A stretch of 64,000 nucleotides of DNA from Pseudarthrobacter oxydans (GTDB taxonomy: Bacteria; Actinomycetota; Actinomycetes; Actinomycetales; Micrococcaceae): positions 2,728,001-2,792,000 of the forward strand of contig NZ_CP139438.1 in assembly GCF_034258515.1 (NCBI RefSeq), in the 5' to 3' direction. The notes below the pieces were generated by a model. It did no database searches and was not told the origin of the DNA. It was given only the letters and a program-made list of their open reading frames with translations. A program made the position numbers and the translations under genes. Numbering within the stretch: the stretch's first letter is position 1; the number at the start of each line of letters is the position of its first letter. This document shows positions 9,445-19,808 of this stretch, piece after piece.

Positions 9445-9526
9445 GCGCGAGTGGTGAAATTGGCAGACACGCAGGATTTAGGTTCCTGTGCCTTCGGGCG
9501 TGGGGGTTCAAGTCCCCCCTTGCGCA
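9445..9526 (+). tRNA. tRNA-Leu (anticodon TAG)
   Basis: A class II tRNA of 82 bases. Acceptor GCGCGAG pairs with CTTGCGC (one G-U), the anticodon stem is CAGGA/TCCTG with loop TTTAGGT giving TAG, the variable arm is GTGCCTTCGGGCG, and the T arm contains GGTTCAAGTCC. Discriminator A; CCA not encoded. A TACAAT -10 box lies about 57 bases upstream (9383). Confidence 0.95.
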
Positions 9527-9532
9527 CTATAT

Positions 9533-9558
9533 GGTCCCCCGGCTGTGGCCGGGGGACC
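9533..9558 (+). terminator. Hairpin after tRNA-Leu
   Basis: Stem GGTCCCCCGGC/GCCGGGGGACC with a TGTG loop starts 7 bases after the tRNA. No long T run follows (ACTCCGTTT). Confidence 0.55.
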
Positions 9559-9771
9559 ACTCCGTTTAACCGGCCCGCCACCTGCGCGTATGCACGGCAA
9601 AATTCGCAGGCCGCCGAAAAACTCCTTGGAATGCACCCATCCGCGTCCCACCCCCGGCCGAATACCCAGTGAGACACCGGCCAAGGGCAGGTGCCCACCA
9701 GCAAGATTCGAACGACGCCGTCCGACAGTGTGTCCGCGGCGGGCAGACGCCACAATCCAAGGAGAACCGAA

Positions 9772-10446
9772 ATGCAGACCATCAAGCGCACAACCTTCAC
9801 CGTCGCAGGCGTAGCAGCAGCAGCTCTGCTCAGCCTCACCGCCTGTGGCGGTTCGGCATCGACGTCCGGCTCCTCCGCTCCCGCGGAATCGCCGGCGGCT
9901 ACGAGCATGGCGCCTTCACCGTCCGCCACCGCCTCCGCTGCGGCCATGGATCCGGCGGCCAACCTGGTTGGCCCGGGCTGCGCGGGCTACGCCGAAAAGG
10001 TCCCCTCAGGTGCAGGCTCCGTTGAAGGCATGGCCCTCGATCCGGTGGCGGTTGCAGCGTCCAACAACCCGATCCTGACAACCCTCACCGCGGCCGTTTC
10101 CGGAAAGCTGAACCCCAAGGTTGACCTGGTGGACACGCTGAACGGCGGCGAGTTCACGGTCTTCGCTCCGGTGGATGACGCCTTCGCCAAGATCGATGCC
10201 GCCACCATCGAAACCCTGAAGACGGACGACGCCCTCCTGAGCAAGATCCTGACCTACCACGTGGTTCCCGGCCAGATCACCCCCGACAAGATCGCCGGCA
10301 CCCACGCTACGGTCCAGGGCGGTTCCGTTACTGTCACGGGCAGCGGTGACCAGCTCAAGGTTGATAACGCCAACGTGATCTGCGGCGGCGTCCAGACCAA
10401 GAACGCCACCGTCTACCTGATCGACTCGGTGCTGATGCCCAAGTAA
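9772..10446 (+). CDS. Fasciclin (FAS1) domain lipoprotein
   Basis: A 224-residue secreted protein. The signal sequence ends in the lipobox LTAC (Cys about residue 25), predicting a lipid-anchored surface protein. A Ser/Ala/Pro-rich linker (to about residue 65) leads to one FAS1 domain with the H1 box [17 protein letters not shown], the YHVVPGQ segment and the terminal H2 box [10 protein letters not shown]. The family includes mycobacterial MPT70/MPT83-like antigens and is linked to adhesion. The ribosome site is AAGGAGAACC. No partner gene is evident; the 245 bases upstream hold only the tRNA hairpin. Confidence 0.93.
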   Translation: MQTIKRTTFTVAGVAAAALLSLTACGGSASTSGSSAPAESPAATSMAPSPSATASAAAMDPAANLVGPGCAGYAEKVPSGAGSVEGMALDPVAVAASNNPILTTLTAAVSGKLNPKVDLVDTLNGGEFTVFAPVDDAFAKIDAATIETLKTDDALLSKILTYHVVPGQITPDKIAGTHATVQGGSVTVTGSGDQLKVDNANVICGGVQTKNATVYLIDSVLMPK

Positions 10447-10486
10447 CCACCAGGTGCGGACACCCCAACGCGTCCGCGGGAACAGC

Positions 10487-10524
10487 GAAGCCGGGGGCCT
10501 GCCGAAAGGATGGCCCCCGGCTTC
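10487..10524 (+). terminator. Hairpin after the fasciclin gene
   Basis: A 13-bp stem GAAGCCGGGGGCC/GGCCCCCGGCTTC with a 12-base loop, 40 bases after the stop. No T tract, as is common for actinobacterial hairpin terminators. Confidence 0.55.
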
Positions 10525-10657
10525 CCTGTGCCGCGGAGGCCGCGGCGGCCCCGCGGGCCGGAACACCCGGCGGCGCCAGGGACCTGCAGGTGGCGTCTAT
10601 TAGACTGGGCTTCGGTCCGCACGCGGCGGCTCCGGCAGATCCAGAGGTGATAAACGA

Positions 10658-12328
10658 GTGCCCAGCAGTACTTCGCGGCGGACAGTCATCAAGACGGGCG
10701 CTGTCCTCCTGGCGTTGGGCGTGACCTCCTGCACGGCCGTCCCCGCCCCCTCGCCGTCGTCGGACTCCCCCAGCGCAACAACCGCCGCCGAGCCCGCCGC
10801 CACCTTCAATTTTGGAACTGCTGCCCAGCCCCTGGGCCTGGATCCTGCCCTGTCCAACGATGTCGAGTCCCAGCGCATTACCCGCCAGATCCTCGAAGGG
10901 CTGGTGGGAGTGGACCAAATCACCGGAAAGCCCACGCCATTGCTCGCCACGGAGTGGACTGAATCGAACGAAGGCCGTTCCTACACCTTCAAACTCCGCT
11001 CCGACGTCGTTTTCCAGGACGGGACCCCGTTCAACGCGGAGGCCGTCTGCGTCAACTTCAACCGCTGGTTCGCCTTTTCCGCGGAGTTGAGGCGGCAGGC
11101 TCCGGGCGGAACCTTCAAGGGTGTCTTCAAGGCGCATTCGGATGAGCCGGAGCTCTCCATCTTCAAAAGCTGCACCGCACTCTCAGCGGACACTGTGAGG
11201 ATTGACCTTACCCAGCGGTTCACCGCCTTCCTCCAGGCCCTTACGCTGCCGGCCTTTGCCATGGCCTCCCCTGCCGCCCTCGCCGCGGGCAAGGCCGACG
11301 TCCTAGACCAAAGCCGCGGCGGCCAGCCCGTCTCCGCCTTTGGCACCAAGCCGGTGGGAACCGGTCCGTTCAGCCTTTCCTCCTGGGACGAAGGAAGCGT
11401 GACGCTGGCCACCAACAAGTCCTATTGGGGCGAACGCGGCCAGATTTCCACCATCAACTTCGTCGCCTACGACCACCCGCAGGCCAGGCTCCAGGCCCTG
11501 CTCGACGGCAAGATCGACGGTTATGACGCCGTAACGGTGGGCAACTTCGACCAACTGGTCAAGCGCGGAAAGCAGATCGTCCAGCGCGACCCCTTCTCCG
11601 TCATGTACGTGGGCATCAACCAGGATGTCCCCGTGCTCCAGAACCTGAAGGTCCGCCAGGCGATCGAAATGGCGATCGACAAGGAGACCCTGATCCGCAG
11701 GTTCTTCATCGACAACACGGCCAAGGCCACGCAGTTCGTCCCGCCCAAGATCAGCGGCTTTAACAACGAGGCCCCGGAGTTGGGCCACGACCCCGCCAAG
11801 GCCAAGGAGTACCTGAAGGAGGGCGGGTACGCCGGCGAGGAACTCAAGTTCTACTACCCCCTGAACGTCACCCGCCCCTACCTGCCCACGCCCGAGAAGG
11901 TCTATGCGGAGATCAGCCGCCAGCTCACCGCCGTCGGATTCAACATCCAGCCGGTTCCGGTGGACTGGTCCGACGGCTACCTGCAGAAGGTGCAATCGCC
12001 CGGCGACCACGCGCTCCATCTCCTGGGCTGGAACGGCTCCTACTCCGATGCCGATAATTTCGTGGGCCCCCTCTTCGGGGAGAAGAACGGCGAGTTTGGC
12101 TACCATGATCCCCAGGTCTTTTCGAAGATCAACCGGGCGCGCGGGTTGCCCGAAGGCAAGGAACGGGATGAGCAATATCACACCATCAACGCCCAGATTG
12201 CGGCGACCGTACCCGCAGTCCCCGTCGCCTTCCCCATCTCCGCCCTGGCCCTGTCCGACCGTGTCCTGAGCTATCCGGCGTCGCCGGTCTTAAATGAAGT
12301 TTTCACGAAGGTGCAACTAAAGCCTTGA
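10658..12328 (+). CDS. ABC transporter solute-binding lipoprotein, family 5 (peptide/nickel type)
   Basis: A 556-residue extracellular receptor. The N-terminus [19 protein letters not shown] with lipobox VTSC shows a lipoprotein and has a twin Arg pair. The mature part follows SBP family 5: [19 protein letters not shown], then [13 protein letters not shown], and [21 protein letters not shown]. Family members bind oligopeptides, dipeptides, nickel chelates or glycans; the ligand cannot be read from sequence. No permease or ATPase gene adjoins, so the partner transporter must be elsewhere. A TAGACT box lies at 10601 and an AGAGGTGA site precedes the GTG start. Confidence 0.92.
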   Translation: MPSSTSRRTVIKTGAVLLALGVTSCTAVPAPSPSSDSPSATTAAEPAATFNFGTAAQPLGLDPALSNDVESQRITRQILEGLVGVDQITGKPTPLLATEWTESNEGRSYTFKLRSDVVFQDGTPFNAEAVCVNFNRWFAFSAELRRQAPGGTFKGVFKAHSDEPELSIFKSCTALSADTVRIDLTQRFTAFLQALTLPAFAMASPAALAAGKADVLDQSRGGQPVSAFGTKPVGTGPFSLSSWDEGSVTLATNKSYWGERGQISTINFVAYDHPQARLQALLDGKIDGYDAVTVGNFDQLVKRGKQIVQRDPFSVMYVGINQDVPVLQNLKVRQAIEMAIDKETLIRRFFIDNTAKATQFVPPKISGFNNEAPELGHDPAKAKEYLKEGGYAGEELKFYYPLNVTRPYLPTPEKVYAEISRQLTAVGFNIQPVPVDWSDGYLQKVQSPGDHALHLLGWNGSYSDADNFVGPLFGEKNGEFGYHDPQVFSKINRARGLPEGKERDEQYHTINAQIAATVPAVPVAFPISALALSDRVLSYPASPVLNEVFTKVQLKP

Positions 12329-12407
12329 CGGAGCGGCCCAATTTCAGTATGTCCGCTGCCCGGGGATATTCTGTGACAGCCAGAGCCGCTGCAATCGGAG
12401 ACTGATC

Positions 12408-13910
12408 GTGACCTTCATTTCCAAGACCCCACATGCCGACGTCGTCCTGATTGGCGGCGGCATCATGAGCGCCACACTGGGGGCATTCCTCAAGCAGCTG
12501 GAGCCGGACTGGACCATCTCCCTGTTCGAACGGCTGGACCAGCCCGGGCTGGAAAGCTCCGGCCCGTGGAACAACGCCGGCACCGGCCACGCTGCCCTCT
12601 GCGAACTCAACTATTCCCCTGCAGCCAAAGACGGCTCAGTGGACCCCTCCAAGGCACTGCAGATCAATGAACAGTTCCAGTTGTCCCGCCAGTTCTGGTC
12701 CCATTTGGTGGACCGGAACCTGATCGGCTCTCCCAAGGGCTTCATCAACACCGTGCCGCACATGAGCTTCGTCATCGGCGAGGACCACACGCGCTTCCTG
12801 CGGACCCGGTACGAGGCACTCAAGACCCACACCCTGTTCCGGAGCATGGAGTACTCCGAGGACCACGGCCAGATCGCCAAGTGGGCGCCGCTGATCGTGA
12901 AGGGGCGCGATCCCAAGCAGCGCATCGCCGCTACCCGCGCCGCAGAGGGCACCGACGTCGACTTCGGGGCACTCACCCGCGAACTGACCACCTACCTTGG
13001 GAACAACGGCGTCGAAATCAACTTCGGCCATGACGTCACGGGCATCTCCAGGGCGTCCGACGGCGGCTGGGACCTTTCGCTGAAGTACCCCAAGTCAGGC
13101 GAGCACGGCAAGATCCACGCCAAGTTCGTGTTTGTGGGTGCCGGCGGCGGCGCCCTGCACCTGCTGCAGGCTTCGGGCATCCCGGAAAGCAAGGGCTACG
13201 GCGGGTTCCCGGTCTCCGGGCAGTTCTTCCGCTGCACGGACGAGACCATCGCCGCCCAGCACAGTGCCAAGGTCTACGGCCAGGCATCGGTGGGCGCGCC
13301 GCCCATGTCGGTGCCCCACCTTGACACCCGGTACGTGGACGGAAAGCGTTCGCTGCTGTTCGGACCGTATGCCGGGTTCTCCACCAACTTCCTGAAGAAC
13401 GGTTCCTACCTCGATCTTCCGCGGTCCATCAGGCCGAGCAACATCATTCCAATGCTGGCGGTGGCGAAGGACAACATGGACCTCACCGCGTACCTGGTCA
13501 AGGAAGTGGCCAAGCGCCACGGCGACAAAGTCGAAGCGCTGCGTGAGTACTACCCGGAGGCCAAGGACGGTGACTGGGAACTGATCACCGCCGGCCAGCG
13601 TGTACAGATCATCAAGAAAGATCCGCAGAAGGGCGGCATCCTCCAGTTCGGAACTGAAGTGATCGCCGGCCGTGACGGTTCCATCGGCGCGCTCCTGGGC
13701 GCGTCCCCCGGAGCATCCACTGCGGTCCCTATCATGATCGAACTGCTGAAGAAGACCTTCCCGCGGAACTTCAAGGGCTGGCAGTCCAAGCTGAAGGACA
13801 TGATGCCCGGCTACGGGGTCAAGCTGGACGAGAACCCGGAGCTTGCCGTCGAGCTGGAAAAGGCAACAGCCAAGTCGCTTCAGCTGGAGAGCGTTTCCGC
13901 CAGCCGCTGA
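12408..13910 (+). CDS. mqo: Malate:quinone oxidoreductase
   Basis: Membrane-associated FAD enzyme that oxidises malate to oxaloacetate and passes electrons to the quinone pool, replacing or supplementing cytosolic malate dehydrogenase in the citric acid cycle. The protein has 500 residues. The dinucleotide-binding motif [17 protein letters not shown] is at about residues 11-27. The family signature [20 protein letters not shown] follows near residue 55, and the C-terminal [15 protein letters not shown] is typical. The GTG start is preceded by CGGAG. A TATTCT box lies at 12367. It is probably monocistronic. Confidence 0.97.
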   Translation: MTFISKTPHADVVLIGGGIMSATLGAFLKQLEPDWTISLFERLDQPGLESSGPWNNAGTGHAALCELNYSPAAKDGSVDPSKALQINEQFQLSRQFWSHLVDRNLIGSPKGFINTVPHMSFVIGEDHTRFLRTRYEALKTHTLFRSMEYSEDHGQIAKWAPLIVKGRDPKQRIAATRAAEGTDVDFGALTRELTTYLGNNGVEINFGHDVTGISRASDGGWDLSLKYPKSGEHGKIHAKFVFVGAGGGALHLLQASGIPESKGYGGFPVSGQFFRCTDETIAAQHSAKVYGQASVGAPPMSVPHLDTRYVDGKRSLLFGPYAGFSTNFLKNGSYLDLPRSIRPSNIIPMLAVAKDNMDLTAYLVKEVAKRHGDKVEALREYYPEAKDGDWELITAGQRVQIIKKDPQKGGILQFGTEVIAGRDGSIGALLGASPGASTAVPIMIELLKKTFPRNFKGWQSKLKDMMPGYGVKLDENPELAVELEKATAKSLQLESVSASR

Positions 13911-13979
13911 CCCTGCCGGGGCCGGCGGCCGGCACGTCCGGGTCCGTATCCGTCAGTCAACCCCTCAGGAGACCATGCG

Positions 13980-16900
13980 ATGTTCCGGCTGGCACAACTC
14001 TCACTTGCGAACCGGGCCCTGATCGCACTGGTGACTGTCTTCGCGTCCGTCTTTGGCGTGATCACCATGTCGTCGCTGAAGCAGGAACTCATCCCGTCGA
14101 TCGAGTTCCCGCAGATCACCGTGCTGACCGCCATGCCGGGTGCCTCCCCGGAGGTGGTGGACAAGCAGGTGAGCGGGCCGCTGGAGACTGCCCTGAACGG
14201 CGTGGAGGGGCTGGAATCCACCTCCTCCACGTCCCGCAACGGCGTCTCCCAGATCACCATGGTGTTCACGTACGGTTCCAACCTGGACCGGGCACGGAAC
14301 CAGATTGACCGGGCCATCTCCAACGCCAAGCGGACCCTGCCCGAGGACGTCCAACCGCAGGCCTTCGCCGGCAGCATCAATGATTTTCCCATCGTTTTCC
14401 TGGCGGTTTCCTCGGACAAGGGCCTCAGCGAACTCAACGCCGACCTCCAGCGGCTGAGCGTGCCCCGCCTGCAGAAGATCGACGGCGTCCGGGGCGCCGA
14501 CGTGACAGGCGGCGCTACCCAGCACATCGAGATCCTTCCCCGGCCCGACGCGATGGCGGCATCCGGCGCCACCATCGCCTCCATCCGGGATGCGATGGCC
14601 AACAACGGTGCGCTGATCCCGGCCGGAACGCTGGAGGAGCAGGGCAAGACGCTGTCACTGCAGATCGGCAGCCCGGTCGATTCATTGGACGCCATCAAGG
14701 CGCTTCCGCTTGCCGGGGCCAGGAACGCCGCCACGATCGGCGCCGTGGCGGACGTCGCCCTCAAAGATGACGAACGCACCTCCATCACCCGGACCAACGG
14801 TTCGGAAACGCTTGCCGTGTCCATCACCAAAAAGCCTGAAGGCGACACGGTGGGCATTTCGCACGCAGTCCGGGACACCCTCGACGAACTCGAAGCCGAA
14901 CTTGGCTCGAACGCCAAGTTCACCCCGGTGTTCGACCAGGCACCGTTCATCGAAAAATCCATCAAGGACCTCACTACCGAGGGCATGCTGGGGCTGGGTT
15001 TCGCGGTGGCGGTCATCCTTGTCTTCCTGATGTCCACCCGCTCCACCCTGGTCACGGCAGTCTCCATCCCGCTCTCGCTGCTGATCACCTTTATCGGCCT
15101 GTCCGCCACCGGATATTCCCTGAACATCCTGACGCTCGGCGCGCTCACCATCGCCATCGGCCGGGTGGTGGACGACTCCATTGTGGTCATTGAAAACATC
15201 AAGCGGCACCTGAGCTACGGCGAAGACAAGGTCACCGCCATCCTGACCGCCATCAGGGAGGTGGCGGGGGCCATTACCGCATCCACGCTCACCACCGTTG
15301 CGGTCTTCCTCCCCATTGCCTTCGTGGGTGAGCTCGCGGGCGAGCTGTTCAGGCCGTTTGCCCTCACGGTCACCATGGCGCTGCTTGCATCCCTGCTGGT
15401 TTCGCTGACCATCGTCCCGGTGCTGGCGTACTGGTTCCTGAAGAACACCGGCGCCGCGGCCGGTGCGGCTGCGGCAGGTTCAGCAGCTGCCCGCCGCAAC
15501 GCGGACGAGGTGCGGGAACGGGCGCTGGAAGCGGAACAGCGGAGCAGGCTCCAGCGCGGGTACCTGCCCATCCTCACCAAAACCCAGAAGCATCCGGTGC
15601 TCACCCTTGTTGCCGCCGTCCTGGTGCTTGGCGCAACGGCGGCCATGACGCCCCTGCTGGCCACGAACCTCCTGGGTAACTCGGGCCAGAACAGCCTCAC
15701 GGTCCGCCAGGTACTGCCCGCCGGAACCAGTTTGGCCGACACCAGCGCAGCGGCCGTCCGGCTGGAAGAAGTCCTTCGAGGCATCGACGGCGTGAAGGAC
15801 GTCCAGGTGACGTCCGGCAACGCGCAGGCCGGGTTCGCCGCGCTCACCTCCACCGGGTCCTCGAACTCCACGTTCACGGTGGTCACGGACGAAAAGGCGA
15901 ACCAGGCACGGCTGCAGGAGACGGTGCGGAGCGAACTGGCAAAGGTCCCCGATTCCGGGAAGGTCTCGGTGGGCACCCAACAGGGCGGCTTCGGCACATC
16001 GTCCACGGTGGACATCACGCTCAAGGCCGCCACCACCGCCGACCTCCGCGAGGCCAGCGACACGATGGTTTCGGCGATGACCGGCGTACCGGGCACCAGC
16101 GAGGTGGCAACCAACCTCGCGGCAAGCCAGCCGGTGGTCCAGGTCAAGGTTGACCGGGCGAAGACCGTCGCCGCCGGGCTCAACGAGGAACAGGTTGCGG
16201 GCGTGCTCGCATCCACCATCAGCCCCATCCCCGCCGGAACCGTCCGGATCGACACGGATGACTTCCCGGTCCGGATTGGCAAAGGCACCAGGTTCACCAG
16301 CATCGACGCCGTCCGGCAAATTTCCCTGCCGGCAGCCGGGGGCCCTGTCACGCTCGGCACCATCGCCGCGGTTGAACAGGTGGACGTCCCTGTATCCATC
16401 ACCGCCAGCAACGGCCAGCGCACAGCGCGGATCTCCGTGACGCCGTCGGGCTCCAACCTGGGCGCCGTCAACGCGGAGGTCCAGAAACGGCTCGAAGAAG
16501 TACAGCTGCCGGCGGGCGTCACTGCCGAAATCGGCGGTGCCACCACCCAGCAGCAGGAGTCCTTCCAGCAGCTCGGGCTCGCGCTGCTGGCGGCAATCGC
16601 CATCGTCTACGTCATCATGGTGGCCACCTTCAAGTCGCTCATCCAGCCGCTGATCCTCCTGGTCTCGGTGCCGTTCGCGGCCACCGGGGCCGTCGCACTG
16701 CTCCTGGTCACCGGGGTCCCGCTGGGACTGCCTTCGTTGATCGGCATGCTCATGCTGGTGGGCATTGTGGTCACCAACGCGATCGTGCTCATCGACCTCA
16801 TCAACCAGTACCGGCAGCCGCGCGACGGACGGCCGGGCATGAACGTTGCGGACGCGATCACGCACGGGTCGCGCCAGCGCCTGCGTCCCATCCTGATGAC

Positions 16901-17213
16901 AGCCCTTGCAACCGTGTTCGCCCTCACCCCCATGGCGCTGGGCCTCACGGGCGGCGGCGGCTTTATCTCGCAGCCCCTGGCTGTGGTGGTCATCGGAGGG
17001 CTCATCTCCTCCACGGCCCTCACCCTGGTCCTGGTGCCTGTCCTGTACAGGCTGGTGGAGGGCCGGCGCGAGAGGAAGGCCCTGCTCCGGGAACTGCAGG
17101 CGAGGCCGGAATTCGGCCCCGGGGCTGACGTCGATGAGGAGTTCCGGGACTGGACCACCGGCATGGTGCGGAAAACCAGCGGCAGGCGCGCTGCACCCGG
17201 AAGCCCCGAATAG
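13980..17213 (+). CDS. RND efflux transporter permease (AcrB/HAE1 superfamily)
   Basis: A 1077-residue inner-membrane exporter with the duplicated RND layout: one N-terminal membrane helix, a large external loop, helices 2-6 (from about residue 340), a cytoplasmic linker rich in Ala/Arg (about 500-530), helix 7, a second loop, and helices 8-12. The proton-relay segment in helix 4 reads GRVVDDSIVVIENIKRHL (about residue 400). It resembles Gram-positive SwrC/YerP-type pumps, exporting drugs or surfactants in known cases. There is no adjacent adaptor or outer-membrane partner, as expected in a Gram-positive. Substrate unknown. Confidence 0.92.
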   Translation: MFRLAQLSLANRALIALVTVFASVFGVITMSSLKQELIPSIEFPQITVLTAMPGASPEVVDKQVSGPLETALNGVEGLESTSSTSRNGVSQITMVFTYGSNLDRARNQIDRAISNAKRTLPEDVQPQAFAGSINDFPIVFLAVSSDKGLSELNADLQRLSVPRLQKIDGVRGADVTGGATQHIEILPRPDAMAASGATIASIRDAMANNGALIPAGTLEEQGKTLSLQIGSPVDSLDAIKALPLAGARNAATIGAVADVALKDDERTSITRTNGSETLAVSITKKPEGDTVGISHAVRDTLDELEAELGSNAKFTPVFDQAPFIEKSIKDLTTEGMLGLGFAVAVILVFLMSTRSTLVTAVSIPLSLLITFIGLSATGYSLNILTLGALTIAIGRVVDDSIVVIENIKRHLSYGEDKVTAILTAIREVAGAITASTLTTVAVFLPIAFVGELAGELFRPFALTVTMALLASLLVSLTIVPVLAYWFLKNTGAAAGAAAAGSAAARRNADEVRERALEAEQRSRLQRGYLPILTKTQKHPVLTLVAAVLVLGATAAMTPLLATNLLGNSGQNSLTVRQVLPAGTSLADTSAAAVRLEEVLRGIDGVKDVQVTSGNAQAGFAALTSTGSSNSTFTVVTDEKANQARLQETVRSELAKVPDSGKVSVGTQQGGFGTSSTVDITLKAATTADLREASDTMVSAMTGVPGTSEVATNLAASQPVVQVKVDRAKTVAAGLNEEQVAGVLASTISPIPAGTVRIDTDDFPVRIGKGTRFTSIDAVRQISLPAAGGPVTLGTIAAVEQVDVPVSITASNGQRTARISVTPSGSNLGAVNAEVQKRLEEVQLPAGVTAEIGGATTQQQESFQQLGLALLAAIAIVYVIMVATFKSLIQPLILLVSVPFAATGAVALLLVTGVPLGLPSLIGMLMLVGIVVTNAIVLIDLINQYRQPRDGRPGMNVADAITHGSRQRLRPILMTALATVFALTPMALGLTGGGGFISQPLAVVVIGGLISSTALTLVLVPVLYRLVEGRRERKALLRELQARPEFGPGADVDEEFRDWTTGMVRKTSGRRAAPGSPE

Positions 17214-17269
17214 GCAGGGCCGACGGCAGGCCCGGAATATTTTCCCGCAGGACGCGTTGTACCCGTCGA

Positions 17270-17287
17270 TAGATGCAAATGCATCTA
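17270..17287. promoter_or_regulatory. Candidate MarR operator
   Basis: Perfect palindromic arms TAGATGCA and TGCATCTA flank AA, 53 bases before the flavin oxidoreductase start. The sequence suits a MarR-type dimer. The MarR gene two frames downstream is the natural candidate to bind it. Confidence 0.6.
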
Positions 17288-17339
17288 AATTGGACTACAC
17301 TGGGAACAAGCCAGCAGTCCAGGAACGGAAAGGCACATC

Positions 17340-18449
17340 ATGCAGATCGGTGTTTTCAGCGTCAGCGACATCACCACGGACCCCACGACGGGCCGGACCC
17401 CCACCGAGAACGAACGCATCAAGGCCTCGGTGGCCATCGCCAAAAAGGTGGAGGAAATCGGGATGGATGTCTACGCCCTGGGCGAGCACCACAACCGGCC
17501 GTTCTTCTCCTCCTCCCCCACCACCACCCTTGCCTACATCGCCGCCCAGACCGAGCGGATCACCCTTTCAACGGCGACCACGCTGATCACCACCAACGAC
17601 CCGGTCAAGATCGCCGAGGACTTCGCGATGCTCCAGCACCTGGCCGACGGCCGGGTGGACCTGGTCCTGGGCCGCGGCAACACCGCGCCGGTGTACCCGT
17701 GGTTCGGCAAGAACATCCAGGACGGCGTGGAGCTGGCCATCGAGAACTACAGCCTGCTGCGCAAGCTCTGGGACGAGGACACCGTCAACTGGTCCGGCAA
17801 GTTCCGGACCCCGCTGCAGAACTTTACGTCGACGCCCCGCCCGCTTGACGGCGTCGCTCCCTTCGTGTGGCACGGTTCCATCCGCACGCCGCAGATCGCG
17901 GAAGTGGCGGCCTACTTCGGGGACGGCTTCTTCGCCAACAACATCTTCTGGCCCAAGGAGCACTACCAGCAGCTGATCGGCCTCTACCGGGAGCGCTACG
18001 AGCACTACGGCCACGGCAAGGCGGACCAGGCGATTGTGGGCCTGGGCGGCCAGTTCTTCATGCGGAAGAACTCCCAGGACGCCGTCAAGGAGTTCCGCCC
18101 CTACTTCGACAATGCCCCTGTGTACGGGCACGGCCCGTCACTGGAGGACTTCACCTCCCAGACGCCGCTGACCGTCGGCAGCCCGCAGGAGGTCATCGAA
18201 AAGACGCTGACGTTCCGGGAGTACTTCGGCGACTACCAGCGGCAGCTGTTCCTGATCGACCACGCCGGCCTGCCGCTGAAGACGGTGCTGGAGCAGCTGG
18301 ACCTGTTCGGCGAGGAAGTCCTGCCCGTCCTGCGCAAGGAATACGCCGCCCGCAAGCCCGCGCACATTCCTGAGCCGCCCACGCACGCCGGCCGGGTTGC
18401 CGCGCTGCTGGCAGCGCAGGATGCCGAGAAGTCTGCTGCGGAGGCGTGA
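17340..18449 (+). CDS. LLM-class flavin-dependent oxidoreductase
   Basis: A 369-residue TIM-barrel enzyme of the bacterial luciferase-like monooxygenase superfamily, likely FMN-dependent. It begins with the barrel strand QIGVFSVSDIT, followed by VYALGEHHNRPFFSSSPTT, LSTATTLITTNDPVKIAEDF and the flavin-region motif GRVDLVLGRGNTAPVYPWFG. It resembles the CE1758-type subfamily found in actinobacteria. The substrate is unknown. Its stop overlaps the start of a MarR gene and a palindrome lies in its promoter region, so the pair is probably an autoregulated inducible detoxification unit. Ribosome site GGAAAGG. Confidence 0.93.
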   Translation: MQIGVFSVSDITTDPTTGRTPTENERIKASVAIAKKVEEIGMDVYALGEHHNRPFFSSSPTTTLAYIAAQTERITLSTATTLITTNDPVKIAEDFAMLQHLADGRVDLVLGRGNTAPVYPWFGKNIQDGVELAIENYSLLRKLWDEDTVNWSGKFRTPLQNFTSTPRPLDGVAPFVWHGSIRTPQIAEVAAYFGDGFFANNIFWPKEHYQQLIGLYRERYEHYGHGKADQAIVGLGGQFFMRKNSQDAVKEFRPYFDNAPVYGHGPSLEDFTSQTPLTVGSPQEVIEKTLTFREYFGDYQRQLFLIDHAGLPLKTVLEQLDLFGEEVLPVLRKEYAARKPAHIPEPPTHAGRVAALLAAQDAEKSAAEA

Positions 18450-18931
18450 TGGCAGGCAAGGCTCCTGAATCGCCGGTCCGCCTCGCAGCAGAGACCTGGG
18501 AGTCGCTGTTCCGGGCCCAGGTGGCGGTGATGCGCAAGCTGCAGTCCGGGCCTGCGTTCCGGAAGCTCGCGGTGAACGAGTACGACGTCCTGTTCACGCT
18601 GTCCCGCTGCCCGTCAGGCTGGCTGCGGCTCAACGAGCTCAATGACAACGTCCTGCTGAGCCAGTCCAGCCTGAGCCGCCTGGTGGAGCGGCTGGAGAAG
18701 CGCGGGCTCGTGGCCAGGATGCCGGCACCGGAGGATGGCCGTGGCGTGCTCCTGAAGCTGACTGACGAGGGGCGGGAGCTTCAGAAGGAGATCGGGCGCG
18801 AGCACGTGCGCGATATCTCCGCCGTCCTGGGTCCCGCCCTGACACCGGCTGAGCAGAAGGAACTGACAAGGCTCACCACCAAGCTCAGGAGCTCCCTGGG
18901 ACCGCGCCCGCCCCGGCAGGAACCGGGCTAG
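18449..18931 (+). CDS. MarR family transcriptional regulator
   Basis: A 160-residue winged-helix protein with the recognition region LRLNELNDNVLLSQSSLSRL and the wing EDGRGVLLKLTDEG. Its ATG overlaps the TGA of the flavin oxidoreductase gene (GTGATG), so the two are translationally coupled; a GTG three bases upstream is an alternative start. By position it probably represses the operon through the palindrome at 17270-17287. Its 3' end overlaps the convergent transglutaminase gene by 4 bases. Confidence 0.92.
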   Translation: MAGKAPESPVRLAAETWESLFRAQVAVMRKLQSGPAFRKLAVNEYDVLFTLSRCPSGWLRLNELNDNVLLSQSSLSRLVERLEKRGLVARMPAPEDGRGVLLKLTDEGRELQKEIGREHVRDISAVLGPALTPAEQKELTRLTTKLRSSLGPRPPRQEPG

Positions 18932-19734
18932 CCCAGCGCCACCAGCCGGGCGGGATCCTCAACCGGGAGGTCTCCGTTGACCACGGCGGTGACCTGCATC
19001 TGGTTCAGCGTCAGGCTTCCGCCCACCGTGGACAGGAACGCCGTGTCGGCCGAGTCCCTGCCCGCCGTGATCCGCAGCATCGACTCCCGCGGGGCCAGCC
19101 CGGTGGGATCGATGACGTGCCATGCGCCTTCCACGTATGCTTCGGCCACGGCGTGGAAGTCCATGGGGCTCAGGCCGGGGGCGTACACGGCCGCCAGGCG
19201 TGCGGGTATGTCCTTGGACCTCAGCAGCGCAATGGCCAGGTGCGCAAAGTCGCGGCACACCCCGCGGCGGCTGAGGAGTGTCTCCACCGCACCGTCCGTG
19301 CCGCGGGAGGAGCCGCTCATGTACCGGAGTTCCCCGTTCACCCAGTTCCGGACGGCGAGCAGCAGTTCGCCGTCGCAGAGTCCTTCGAACTCGGCATACG
19401 CGGTGGGCAACAGGCGGTCAGATTCCGCGTAGCGGCTGGGCCGGACGTACCGGATCCGGTCGGCCAGCCCGGTTTCCTCGGGCAGTGCCTTCCCCCCCAC
19501 CGTCGCGGAGTATTCCACGGTCACTTCGGCCGGGTCGGTGAACTCCATGTACTGCAGCCTGCCGCCGTGGTGGTCCGGCACCTCGGCCACGGGAACCTGC
19601 CGGCCGCCGGCTGTGATGGACAGGCTCTCCTCAAACGAGGAATAGCCGTCGTTCCTCGCCGCGGCTATGGCCATGGCCACCTTGGTGTTGGCTGTGGTCC
19701 TGAAAACCAGGCGTGCGGAAACAGTGCGTTCCAT
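18928..19734 (-). CDS. Transglutaminase-like family protein
   Basis: A 268-residue protein. An N-terminal beta region (about residues 1-130) precedes a transglutaminase-like core with the classical triad positions: Cys in SRRGVCRDFAHLA (about residue 167), His in SPMDFHAVAEAYVEGAW (about 202) and Asp in VIDPTGLAP (about 219). Such proteins are cytoplasmic cysteine hydrolases or proteases of largely unknown substrate. There is no signal peptide. The GGAGAG site lies just before the ATG. It is convergent with the MarR gene and follows the lipoprotein gene on the same strand by 75 bases. Confidence 0.9.
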   Translation of the reverse strand: MERTVSARLVFRTTANTKVAMAIAAARNDGYSSFEESLSITAGGRQVPVAEVPDHHGGRLQYMEFTDPAEVTVEYSATVGGKALPEETGLADRIRYVRPSRYAESDRLLPTAYAEFEGLCDGELLLAVRNWVNGELRYMSGSSRGTDGAVETLLSRRGVCRDFAHLAIALLRSKDIPARLAAVYAPGLSPMDFHAVAEAYVEGAWHVIDPTGLAPRESMLRITAGRDSADTAFLSTVGGSLTLNQMQVTAVVNGDLPVEDPARLVALG

Positions 19735-19808
19735 GACTCTCCGGGGGTGTCGGCAGTGGAAGGAAGTCGCCGGTTGTCGCGGCCGTTGATGTGGGCCGGG
19801 AACGGGGA

